NCBI GenBank assembly: GCA_025351765.1
Contig: JANXVH010000002.1
Span: forward strand, 1 to 64,000
Source of the DNA: Pedobacter sp.
GTDB taxonomy: Bacteria > Bacteroidota > Bacteroidia > Sphingobacteriales > Sphingobacteriaceae
DNA: 64,000 nt
Direction: 5' to 3'
The position numbers and the translations under genes are program-made. The notes beneath the pieces were generated by a model. It did no database searches, was not told the DNA's origin, and saw nothing but the letters and a program-made list of their open reading frames with translations. Numbering within the stretch: position 1 is the stretch's first letter; every line of letters starts with the position of its first letter. Positions 40,069-48,718 of this stretch are shown here, piece by piece.

Positions 40069-40998
40069 ATGGAAAATCAAACTATTCCGGGACAGGAAAA
40101 TGGGAAAGCCCCTGTTCAGCGCAAATGCGGCACGATGTCCGTTCATTACCGTTTACTGGAACAACATCCGCTATTTATTGCAAACCAGATTAATATAGAA
40201 AAGCGGGTTTCCGAACTGAAAAAGTTCGGTCTGGAGCGGCTTATACCGGTAACCATCCCGGTGGTCGTTCACGTTATCTATAAAAATCCTTCCGAAAACA
40301 TTGCTGATCAGCAGATTTTCAGCCAGATCGATGTTTTGAATGAGGATTATAAAGCCTTAAATGTCGATATTTCTAAAATACCTACGATATGGCAGAACAC
40401 AACTGCTTCGGCGCATATAAGCTTTGCTTTAGCGCAAAAAGACCCGGCTGGAAACCCCACAACCGGCATAACACGGACGCAGACCACTCAAGATTCGTTC
40501 GGTGATGATGATTCGGTTAAATTTGCGGTAAGCGGCGGCGCGGATGCGTGGCCCGCGGATGATTATTTAAATATCTGGGTTTGCAACCTTGGCGGCGGGC
40601 TTTTGGGTTATGCCCAGTTTCCGGGTGGCCCGGCCAGTACTGACGGGGTCGTTATTCTAAATAAGGCATTTGGTAAGGGAGGCATCACCCAGGCACCTTT
40701 TCATTTGGGAAGGACAGCAACACATGAGGTAGGTCACTACCTCAACCTGCTTCATATATGGGGAGATACACACCAGTGCCAGGGAACTGATTTTGTAGCA
40801 GACACACCGAACGCGCAGAATCCGAACACCGGAAAGCCGGTCTTTCCACATATATCCTGCAGCAACGGCCCTAATGGGGATATGTTTGTGAACTACATGG
40901 ATTACGTGGACGATGACAGCATGGTCATGTTCACCGCTGGGCAGGTAACACGGATGCAGGCAACGCTGTCCGGAGCAAGAAACCTGATAGGAATATAG
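40069..40998 (+). CDS. M43 (pappalysin-like) zinc metalloprotease
   Basis: TATHEVGHYLNLLHIWGD (HExxHxxxxxH), downstream GDMFVNYMDYVDDDSMVMFTAGQVTRM (Met-turn). Confidence 0.92.
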   Translation: MENQTIPGQENGKAPVQRKCGTMSVHYRLLEQHPLFIANQINIEKRVSELKKFGLERLIPVTIPVVVHVIYKNPSENIADQQIFSQIDVLNEDYKALNVDISKIPTIWQNTTASAHISFALAQKDPAGNPTTGITRTQTTQDSFGDDDSVKFAVSGGADAWPADDYLNIWVCNLGGGLLGYAQFPGGPASTDGVVILNKAFGKGGITQAPFHLGRTATHEVGHYLNLLHIWGDTHQCQGTDFVADTPNAQNPNTGKPVFPHISCSNGPNGDMFVNYMDYVDDDSMVMFTAGQVTRMQATLSGARNLIGI

Positions 40999-41012
40999 AA
41001 AAAAGATTCGTT

Positions 41013-41345
41013 ATGGACAAAAACAAGTTGGAAGGAAACTGGATTCACTCGCACGAGGAGGATGCAGACGGGAACATCATCTTTCGCCCGGAAGGATTTC
41101 AATTGCCGCTCACGCGTGCCGGCCGGGCGGCAATCAATCTTAAAAGTGACAATAGCTACGTTCTGAAGGGAGAGATTGGTAGGATAAGCAATAATTTGTT
41201 GGCTGATGACCGGTATAAGCATAAGGACGGCACCTGGATGATTGACGACGATAATATTTTAAACCTTAATGCAAACGAGGAAACACAGAAATTCAAAATC
41301 ATTTCATTTGCCAGTGACAAACTCGTCGTTAAAAATATGAAGTGA
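41013..41345 (+). CDS. lipocalin-like small protein
   Basis: LEGNWIHSHEEDADGNIIFRPEGFQLPLTRAGRAAINLKSDNSYVLKG..DDNILNLNANEETQKFKIISFASDKLVVKN. Confidence 0.5.
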   Translation: MDKNKLEGNWIHSHEEDADGNIIFRPEGFQLPLTRAGRAAINLKSDNSYVLKGEIGRISNNLLADDRYKHKDGTWMIDDDNILNLNANEETQKFKIISFASDKLVVKNMK

Positions 41346-41696
41346 TATCTTAACCTTATTACTAATCCCCGATGGCAATCTCTGCCCGGGGATTTTTAAA
41401 AACTAAAACGATAGGTTTTTTCTTCATTTCATCAGCATAGTGATAGTAATTACAAATCGCAAGGCTTATAAATGCCATAAAACGATAATAGAAAGATTTC
41501 CTTCTGAATGTTAAAGCAAAAAGCTACGTTGACTGTTACTAAGGTCGATCTAAAAAAACACTAACCATCTGGTTTACAGAATTAAATAAAAATTAATATA
41601 TTGGTATGATGCAAATTGTTAGATCTGGTTAATTCAAAAAATCAGGTTATACTTCATTACCGCATGACAACTTTTAACTTAATCACTATATTCAAG

Positions 41697-42221
41697 ATGG
41701 CAACAAGCAAAAATCCCGGACTTTCCGATCAAGAAGCACCTAAATCAGGGGCACCTAAAGCTACTCCACCCGATCAACCTCTTTCTGTACCATGTAATGC
41801 CATGGGCGTTAACTTACTTAATGCGGGTAAATTTATCACAGAGCCACAGGCAAAAGCCTCCCTTAACGCCTATTTTCAAGAGCCCGGCGTCCCTCCGAGA
41901 ACAGATAAGAGCCACATTTTTGGACACACCTTTGGTCTTAACACACTCAAACGGCTATTTGCAGATATAGAATCTTACAATCTGGATCAAGAAAATGAAA
42001 AGGATATGATTAAAGGAATCCGTGTTTACTATGGAAAATGCGTCAGAAATGACCCGGATTTCCCGGTTCTGCCGAAGGACCAAAAGTATCGCGATGTTTT
42101 CTTTATGCCGGTGTTAGCGAACGGAGATGATATTTACAAGGTAAATAAACTATTGGGTAAAAACATGATCGTGGGTGGCTCCAGACCATGTCCCAATGAA
42201 TGCAAACAAACTTTTTGTTAA
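41697..42221 (+). CDS. RPCPNECK-family protein B, unknown function
   Basis: GIRVYYGKCVRN...RDVFFMPVLANGDDIYKVNKLLGKNMIVGGSRPCPNECKQTFC; paralogous to 36205-36672. Start likely MATSKNPGL at 41697. Confidence 0.75.
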   Translation: MATSKNPGLSDQEAPKSGAPKATPPDQPLSVPCNAMGVNLLNAGKFITEPQAKASLNAYFQEPGVPPRTDKSHIFGHTFGLNTLKRLFADIESYNLDQENEKDMIKGIRVYYGKCVRNDPDFPVLPKDQKYRDVFFMPVLANGDDIYKVNKLLGKNMIVGGSRPCPNECKQTFC

Positions 42222-42628
42222 AAAATGCACGAACGAGGTTCGGGATCATAATTGTTGCCATTCCTTGTGAGTTAAGTCCCTTATTCAGAAGGCTTTTTGA
42301 TTTAAAGGACTTAAACACTCAGCTTACTTTTTCTGGACTGCTTTTTTTCGGGCAGCTCCTCCTTTTGGTGCTTGCTTTACGTTTGTTTTTCGCTGTTGTC
42401 CTGTTTCTGTACGGGTGGCAACAGCTCTTCTCTTTTCATCTGGTGGTCAAAGAGGGTTCACCGTTTTGAACTGCGGGTTTGCGGCAATAAATTTTTTTTG
42501 GTCTTTTCCGTCAACGGATCGTGGAGAATACAGATTCGCAATTTTTTAATTGTATTGTTATGATATTCAAATAGTTAAGAGAAGGGATTATTTCACTGGC
42601 AGGCTTTGTAAAAAAACGCATTTTTTTG

Positions 42629-42663
42629 TTTTCAAGTAATTGAAAATCAATTACTTGAAAACA
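42629..42663. repeat. perfect inverted repeat (14-bp arms, 7-nt loop)
   Basis: GTTTTCAAGTAATT-GAAAATC-AATTACTTGAAAAC. Confidence 0.85.
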
Positions 42664-42752
42664 ACCGTTGCAGATATCGGATTTTGAATAGCCATTATTG
42701 CCTTACCCAAACTGCGTTTTTGAGGCTCTGAGAGCGGTTTTTTAATTTTCAT
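42651..42752 (-). repeat. copy 2 of the 33-codon mini-ORF repeat
   Basis: Minus-strand reading (ATG start): MKIKKPLSEPQKRSLGKAIMAIQNPISATVVFK*. Same length and stop position as copy 1. Confidence 0.7.
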
Positions 42753-43065
42753 TTTGCAATTATTTGATGTTTTTGGCAGAGTTTTGGCAGAGTTTTTTGT
42801 TGAAAATCCACGTTAAAATAATCGTTCAAACTATTGGAAATTGGCTTTTTGAATCCCTCCCAAATTTGCGTTTATATGAAAATAGTAATTTTTATTGATT
42901 TTTAAAAGCGGTCTTCATGTAAAACTGTGTTTCTTAATAAGTTTAAGAATATTATGATGAAGCGCCATGTAAAGTATCACAGGCACGGCATAGGCTACAA
43001 ACAGGCGATGGCCAAAAAACTGTCTCAGTTTAAGCTTGTTAATTTTTTTGATGTTTTCCACCCCT

Positions 43066-43551
43066 TTATTTATTAAAAACATACAAATTTAAGATCTCCT
43101 CATTGTCGTTAAGAAAAGACGATCCTAATTTTTCAAATTTTAAACCTTCCAGTAAATCGCGCATACCGTCATTTTTTGTTGTAGCATAAAAACTCGTTTC
43201 TTCAGTGGATTTAAAAAGTTCAATAATCAATTTAGTTGATATGCCCATACGGCGATAATCAGGTGCAGTTACAGCGTACCCCATTTCAGTTTTATAGGCT
43301 TTAGCCTTGAAAGGTACTTTGGCTTTTAAAAAAGTCTTCGTGATGTAAGATTGCTTTTGATTTTTTAGTGATGCGACGCCGGCAAGCTGATCATCAATAT
43401 AGGCAAAGGCTAATACTTTCGCTCTCCGGATCTTCACCTCCAGATTGATCAAAGCTACTTGATTGCCGCTTTTTACAAGATCGTAAAAAGCCTGGATTTC
43501 TGTTTCTGAACAATCCTCAGGCTTAATGATTTTTAATATTTCTTCACTCAT
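43066..43551 (-). CDS. GNAT-family N-acetyltransferase
   Basis: AFAYIDDQLAGVASLK...GYAVTAPDYRRMGISTKLIIELF. Confidence 0.75.
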   Translation of the reverse strand: MSEEILKIIKPEDCSETEIQAFYDLVKSGNQVALINLEVKIRRAKVLAFAYIDDQLAGVASLKNQKQSYITKTFLKAKVPFKAKAYKTEMGYAVTAPDYRRMGISTKLIIELFKSTEETSFYATTKNDGMRDLLEGLKFEKLGSSFLNDNEEILNLYVFNK

Positions 43552-43674
43552 GTTTAGGCTGATTACCCTGCTTATCTCAAATTCTGGAAGAACAACTTAA
43601 ACCCAGATCGCGCCTATAAAACTATGAATTTACGGCCCATTTTGCTTTGATGTTTATTTAAAATGATTAACGCT

Positions 43675-43992
43675 TTATCTTTTTTTATATGAAAGTAAAA
43701 ACCTGTCGCTGTGAAAGATCATTTGTCCCCATTCCCAAAAACACCATGGTTTAAAGGCAAAGGTTCGGTAGAGTCGATTATCACCCTGATCTTTTTCGGG
43801 ATGTTGGCATAGGAAATAGGTATATGCTCGTATGACCGATGTGTAGTTAAAACCTTTTCCTCCTTCTTCACTAAAAGTAAAGCTCCCATCAAAATTGCTG
43901 TAGGTATAATTTTCCTTCAAAATATAATTAATGGGGGTATAATTAAATATTAAAATAATGGCGATAATGGTGATGATGATGTTTTTTTTCAT
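43675..43992 (-). CDS. small membrane-anchored or exported protein (DGSFTFSEEGG motif)
   Basis: N-terminal hydrophobic helix; immediately downstream of 43999-45294. Confidence 0.5.
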   Translation of the reverse strand: MKKNIIITIIAIILIFNYTPINYILKENYTYSNFDGSFTFSEEGGKGFNYTSVIRAYTYFLCQHPEKDQGDNRLYRTFAFKPWCFWEWGQMIFHSDRFLLSYKKR

Positions 43993-43998
43993 GATGAT

Positions 43999-45294
43999 CT
44001 AATTACAGGCGCCTTTGCCTAATGGAGCAGTGCCTCCGTTGGTGTTTACGTTTGGATTGTCTTTTAGATTTTCTATGCTGTTTCCTAACCCTGCCGGGGT
44101 CATGGCATATCCAGCGCCGCCAGGGCCTGACAGACCAATGGTGTTATAGGGGTCCGGAAGTGTTATGCCGCCGGCTTTACTGGCATTATATACAAAATTA
44201 GTACAATTGAAGTCGCTAATGTCGTATGTCGCAGGCGGATTGGAAATGTAATTGGCTATAGCATTAAAATTATCCGCAGTTACGGTATAGTTGATGTTGA
44301 CATTATAATCCAAGGAACTGTTATCTACAATTTTGGATGGGGCATGCATTTTAGATGCGCCGGAGGCATTTGGGTAAAATCCGACTATTTGTGTAATAGA
44401 TGATGTTCCATTACTTTTTGTCAATGCAATGGCAACGTGACCTACGCTATTTGGGCCATAATTAAATGTGGTGCCTGGAAATGGTTCCTGTACATATATG
44501 GTTACTTTCATAGTGGCTCCCTGGTCGGGGATATTACCAAAACATTTAATGAGTTCTTTGGGGTTTACAGCCGCATGGTCTTCGCCTGGCAGATTGGATG
44601 GTGAAGGTGCCACTGTCGGGTTTCCGGTGCCGCCGCCGGTTGGATTTGCTGCTGCTGCACCGGGATCGCTGGTATTTCCAGGGCTGCCCTCTGCTTCGCC
44701 GCCGGAAATAGTATATACTTTTTCCGCGACAATCACTGCGTTTCCTTCACTATCCGTATATCCATATTGGTACCAATCTTCGTCTATAACTACAGGCGCA
44801 CTTGCAGTATGAAGGCTTCCGGTTGTTGCAGCCTGGAGCTTAATTACACCCGTTTGTTTGCCATTCTGATAGATTTCGCCGGCAAGCAGGTGCCGGGAGG
44901 TGTTATAGATGAATATCCTGCCCGTAAAGTCGGCTGAGGATACTTTTTGCTTACGCTGCAGGTATAACTGATCGGGGATAATTTCCAAGGTATGTTCCTG
45001 GATGTTGCCTATACTGTCCCGGTAAAATGATAACCTGCGGTAACCTAATTTTTGCTTTTGGAACAAGGGTCGTCCTGTAATGCCTACCATCCAGTAACTT
45101 CCTTTTTTATTATGAATAAAAGAGGCATCGTTCCAGTTGACGGAAAAAGCGGTATCAGGCTTGTGCCACTGTTTAACCTGGTCGAGGCTTAAGTTTCCGT
45201 TATCCTGGATGATAGAAGGGGTGTTTTTCTGGTCTTTCTTACAGGCTGTAAGTACAATAAAAAATAAGATGATGCCAATCAGCTTTTGTTTCAT
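43999..45294 (-). CDS. lipoprotein with a permuted papain-like (NlpC/P60/LRAT-type) C-terminal domain
   Basis: FIVLTACKKD lipobox; SVGHVAIALTK (His) and YDISDFNCTNFVYNASKAGG (Cys) in permuted order. Confidence 0.55.
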   Translation of the reverse strand: MKQKLIGIILFFIVLTACKKDQKNTPSIIQDNGNLSLDQVKQWHKPDTAFSVNWNDASFIHNKKGSYWMVGITGRPLFQKQKLGYRRLSFYRDSIGNIQEHTLEIIPDQLYLQRKQKVSSADFTGRIFIYNTSRHLLAGEIYQNGKQTGVIKLQAATTGSLHTASAPVVIDEDWYQYGYTDSEGNAVIVAEKVYTISGGEAEGSPGNTSDPGAAAANPTGGGTGNPTVAPSPSNLPGEDHAAVNPKELIKCFGNIPDQGATMKVTIYVQEPFPGTTFNYGPNSVGHVAIALTKSNGTSSITQIVGFYPNASGASKMHAPSKIVDNSSLDYNVNINYTVTADNFNAIANYISNPPATYDISDFNCTNFVYNASKAGGITLPDPYNTIGLSGPGGAGYAMTPAGLGNSIENLKDNPNVNTNGGTAPLGKGACN

Positions 45295-45351
45295 AATAAT
45301 TGATTTTAGGTGAATTTGGAGGGCTAGTTCAGGGGCAATTTTTGATTTGGA

Positions 45352-45951
45352 TCAAATTTCCTTGCGGGCACGAATCCGGCTGAGCGTTTCCTGGGTGATA
45401 CCCAGGAAGGTTGCGATCTGTCCGAGGGATGCGTGTTTTAAAATGCCCGGTTGATTTTTTAGTAATAACTGGTAGCGTTCAGAAGGCTTTTTTGTCCGGA
45501 GGAGGATCGCCCGTTCTTCTGCGATAATATAGTATTTTTCGGTTACCCGCCGCCCGTGGTAATTGTATTCGGGGAACTCCGCGTAGATCGTGTTTAACTG
45601 GTTCCAGGTCATGGTTAACAGGACGCTGTCTTCCAACAGTTCGATATTTTCTGCGGCGGGTTGCTGCGTATAAAAACTGTAAACAGAGATCATCAGGTCA
45701 TTTTCACTCATAAACCAGGTGGTGTGTTCCCTGCCTTCGTGGTCATAGTAGAATGCACGCGCGGAGCCGCTACAGATAAAATAGATGTGGTGCGCAACTT
45801 CGCCCTCCTTTAACAGGTGGAACTTTTTAGGATAGGATCGGCGGACAATAAAGTCTTCGAACCGTCGACGCAACGCTCCGGAAAATGGGGCGATAAAAGT
45901 CAGAATCCGGAACAACGGTTCCATATCCGAAAGCTCATTTAATGTATCCAT
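45352..45951 (-). CDS. Crp/Fnr-family transcriptional regulator
   Basis: cNMP-binding fold FHLLKEGEVAHHIYFICSGSARAFYYDHEGREHTTWF and HTH SLGQIATFLGITQETLSRIRARKEI. Confidence 0.9.
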   Translation of the reverse strand: MDTLNELSDMEPLFRILTFIAPFSGALRRRFEDFIVRRSYPKKFHLLKEGEVAHHIYFICSGSARAFYYDHEGREHTTWFMSENDLMISVYSFYTQQPAAENIELLEDSVLLTMTWNQLNTIYAEFPEYNYHGRRVTEKYYIIAEERAILLRTKKPSERYQLLLKNQPGILKHASLGQIATFLGITQETLSRIRARKEI

Positions 45952-46364
45952 ACGAATTTGATTGTAATCAAACCATGCGGACCTTATGGGTATTAGCTTT
46001 GGATTAACAGATAATAATTAATAGTTAAACTTAAAGTATGGTGATTTATTATATAATATCTTATTTATAGTTGTGCTATGCTGAATTAAGATGGATATGT
46101 AGTGGAAATTATTATAAAAAAATACTAACTGGTACTCTTTGAAAAATATATTGGGTGTTTAATAAATTAATATTTGTTAATTAAAAAGAAATTCAGGTGT
46201 GGGCTGTAGCTTAAAGCTGCCCGTTTGATTAAGCCGGTAGATTAATCTTTTTGATTTAAAGGGTATAAGAATTTACTGGTATTTGAATAAAAGCAATTTA
46301 AAGTAGTGGATAAGCCTGGATAGCCTATGCATGAATAATTACCTTTTCTTACCTGATGTGAATA

Positions 46365-47267
46365 ATGGTGGCCGGTGAACGGGCCTTGGGTGAGGTTAAT
46401 CTAAATATGTGTTATATGCGTAAAAACAATGCTAAACATTTCTTTCGTGATTTGCGGACCAGGTTGGACGTGATTGCCGTTGATGATGGCCTGAGCCTGG
46501 CGGGAAAGTTCAATGAATCAATCGATGCGATCAATAGCTTTTTAAAGGTTGTCCGGGACCAGGTAGTTGCGGAGACATTTAAAGACAAACTGGAGGAGGT
46601 CTATTTCTTCAAGTTTGAAAAGCCAGCGTATGTATCGCTGAAGATCTACCACATAGCGCAATTTACTTTACTAAAGCAGAAACCCGCCGGTACACCTGAG
46701 CTTATCAGGGTTTATTACCTGGAGGAATTACGGTTTATAGCCCGCTTCTTTAAACGACATGCTTTTCATTATGAATATTTCCGGTCTGGCTTCACGGAAC
46801 TGGATGAGCTGTTATTTATTCGTGGGGTAGCGGTACAGTCTGCACTAATTCAGGACGTAACAGACATTGATCCTCAATTTTCTACCAACTGCGATTACCT
46901 GTTTGCTAAGTTCATGGCTTATGAGCTGCTGGAGGAATTCATATTAGAAGAGCTGAAACAACTGGATCAACAAAACGCTTCCGTTATACCGATGATTGGC
47001 GGTAAAAAATGGTTTGACTGGACGGGTGAAGTGATCAACCTGGTGGAATTGGGTTATGGTTTATACCTGTCCAAACAGATTGGTGGCGGTAAGGCTGGCC
47101 TGCAGGAGATCTTTAATTGGCTGGAAGAGAGTTTTGGTGTGGTGATCGGCATCCCTGCTAATCGTTTTAGGGAACTGAAACGGCGAAAAAAATTAAGCCG
47201 CACCTATTATACCGAATTCATGCGGGATTGTCTCCTTAACTATATGGACGAGGATCTTGATCTATAG
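46365..47267 (+). CDS. RteC-family regulator of conjugative transposon excision
   Basis: C-terminal KKWFDWTGEVINLVELGYGLYLSKQIGGGKAGLQEIFNWLEESFGVVI..RFRELKRRKKLSRTYYTEFM; located upstream of the tra genes. Confidence 0.8.
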   Translation: MVAGERALGEVNLNMCYMRKNNAKHFFRDLRTRLDVIAVDDGLSLAGKFNESIDAINSFLKVVRDQVVAETFKDKLEEVYFFKFEKPAYVSLKIYHIAQFTLLKQKPAGTPELIRVYYLEELRFIARFFKRHAFHYEYFRSGFTELDELLFIRGVAVQSALIQDVTDIDPQFSTNCDYLFAKFMAYELLEEFILEELKQLDQQNASVIPMIGGKKWFDWTGEVINLVELGYGLYLSKQIGGGKAGLQEIFNWLEESFGVVIGIPANRFRELKRRKKLSRTYYTEFMRDCLLNYMDEDLDL

Positions 47268-47374
47268 GGTTTTAACTTTTATTTATCTCTACTAGAGTAA
47301 GCCGGAGTTTCGTTCTCCGAACCTTTGTTTCACGATCCAGGCACAATACAGTGCCGGAAATAAACAAAATATTT

Positions 47375-47911
47375 ATGTTACAAGCATTCACATGGCAACA
47401 GTTTCTGATTGCCGCGGTGGTATTTAGCCTGGTCTGGCTAGTCATTGTTTTGATGGTTTTTTATCGGAAGGAATTAGGCGCCTTTTTATCGGGTGGCAGT
47501 AAACCGCGGGTAGAACCTTTAACCCATGCCTGGCAAGGAGATTTTGACAACATAGCTGAAGAAGGGGTTATGGGTAAACCGGCCTTATCCGATGGGGTAA
47601 GCATTTTGGATCAGGATGATTTTAGTTTTAAGCAAGGAGTGGTTAAGCCTGGTAATGACGTTCCGGCTACTGATGAACTGTTACAGTCGGATGTTTTCGA
47701 TCTGATGGAGCGCATCAAGCCGGTCTTGGAAGATGCCGAACTGGATAAGGACGCCCTTATTGATCTGGTGAACGGGCAGGTGCGGGACTATCCAAAACTA
47801 ATGCAAAGCCCTTTGCTGGAATCGGTTTATGAACGGGTCTGCCACCAGGTTAATGAATCAGCGGTATTGGAGTTTGAGCTCAGTGCAGAGGAGTTAAAAG
47901 AAAATCTTTAA
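47375..47911 (+). CDS. conjugation-associated membrane protein, unknown
   Basis: N-terminal TM helix; first gene of the tra block. Confidence 0.5.
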   Translation: MLQAFTWQQFLIAAVVFSLVWLVIVLMVFYRKELGAFLSGGSKPRVEPLTHAWQGDFDNIAEEGVMGKPALSDGVSILDQDDFSFKQGVVKPGNDVPATDELLQSDVFDLMERIKPVLEDAELDKDALIDLVNGQVRDYPKLMQSPLLESVYERVCHQVNESAVLEFELSAEELKENL

Positions 47912-47981
47912 CAGTCGGTTGATCCTTTGCGGTCCCGATGCGAAAAGTCAAGATCATTTCTTTAACCCTTAAACAGCTTTT

Positions 47982-48317
47982 ATGAATCAAGATCCAAAAA
48001 AGAAAAATTTAGCTAAACTCTTACTGGCCTTTTTTACATTATCCGTGTACAACCTGCTGTGCAGTGTTTCGGTGTTTGCACAAGATGGGGCGGCAGGCAT
48101 CAACGAAGCAACCAACAAGGTCAAAAGTTACTTTGATTCGGGCTGTAACCTGATGTATGCTATCGGTGCTGTTGTCGGCCTGATAGGTGCAGTGAAGGTG
48201 TTTAACAAGTGGAATGCGGGTGAACCGGACACCTCGAAAGTAGCGGCGGCCTGGTTTGGCTCCTGTATCTTTCTGGTGGTGGTCGCCACTGTTCTTAAAT
48301 CTTTCTTCGGTATTTAA
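47982..48317 (+). CDS. traE: conjugative transposon protein TraE (DUF4134)
   Basis: GINEATNKVKSYFDSGCNLMYAIGAVVGLIGAVKVFNKWNAGEPDTSKVAAAWFGSCIFLVVVATVLKSFFGI. Confidence 0.9.
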   Translation: MNQDPKKKNLAKLLLAFFTLSVYNLLCSVSVFAQDGAAGINEATNKVKSYFDSGCNLMYAIGAVVGLIGAVKVFNKWNAGEPDTSKVAAAWFGSCIFLVVVATVLKSFFGI

Positions 48318-48379
48318 CCCATTCACTATTAACCCGTTTTCCTGTGCTATCAGCACAGGAAAACTTTAAAAAGATCAAC

Positions 48380-48718
48380 ATGAGTTCCATCTATAAAATC
48401 AATAAAGGCATCAATAAACCCATAGAATTTAGGGGCTTGCGTGGTCAATACATCGCCTGGCTGGCTATCGGGCTGGTGGTGCTGTTGCTCAGTTTTATCA
48501 TGCTCTACTTACTGGGCGCTGGCTTAATGGTGATCCTGCCACTGGTATTCGCTTTGGGTGGCGGCCTGTTCTTTACGGTATCCCGTTTGTCCAAACGTTT
48601 CGGGGTGCATGGCTTAAGTAAGTTTATAGCGAAACGAGGTTTACCGTCGTGCCTGAAATGCAGGTCAAGACGGGTGTTCACCGGGCTAAAAATAGTTAAC
48701 GGGGGGCGGAGGGTATGA
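48380..48718 (+). CDS. traF: conjugative transposon protein TraF (DUF4133)
   Basis: YKINKGINKPIEFRGLRGQYIAWLAIGLVVLLLSFIMLYLLGAG; position between TraE and TraG. Confidence 0.88.
   Translation: MSSIYKINKGINKPIEFRGLRGQYIAWLAIGLVVLLLSFIMLYLLGAGLMVILPLVFALGGGLFFTVSRLSKRFGVHGLSKFIAKRGLPSCLKCRSRRVFTGLKIVNGGRRV

Noticed and set aside
42200-42563. Two overlapping plus-strand ORFs after RPCPNECK-B
   Set aside because: Leu/Phe-rich frames over T-rich intergenic DNA; no start context or family support.
33853-42802. Interpreting the bounding repeats as att sites of a transposon
   Set aside because: No integrase or transposase lies between them and they look coding-like, so the att interpretation is only kept as an alternative in the findings.
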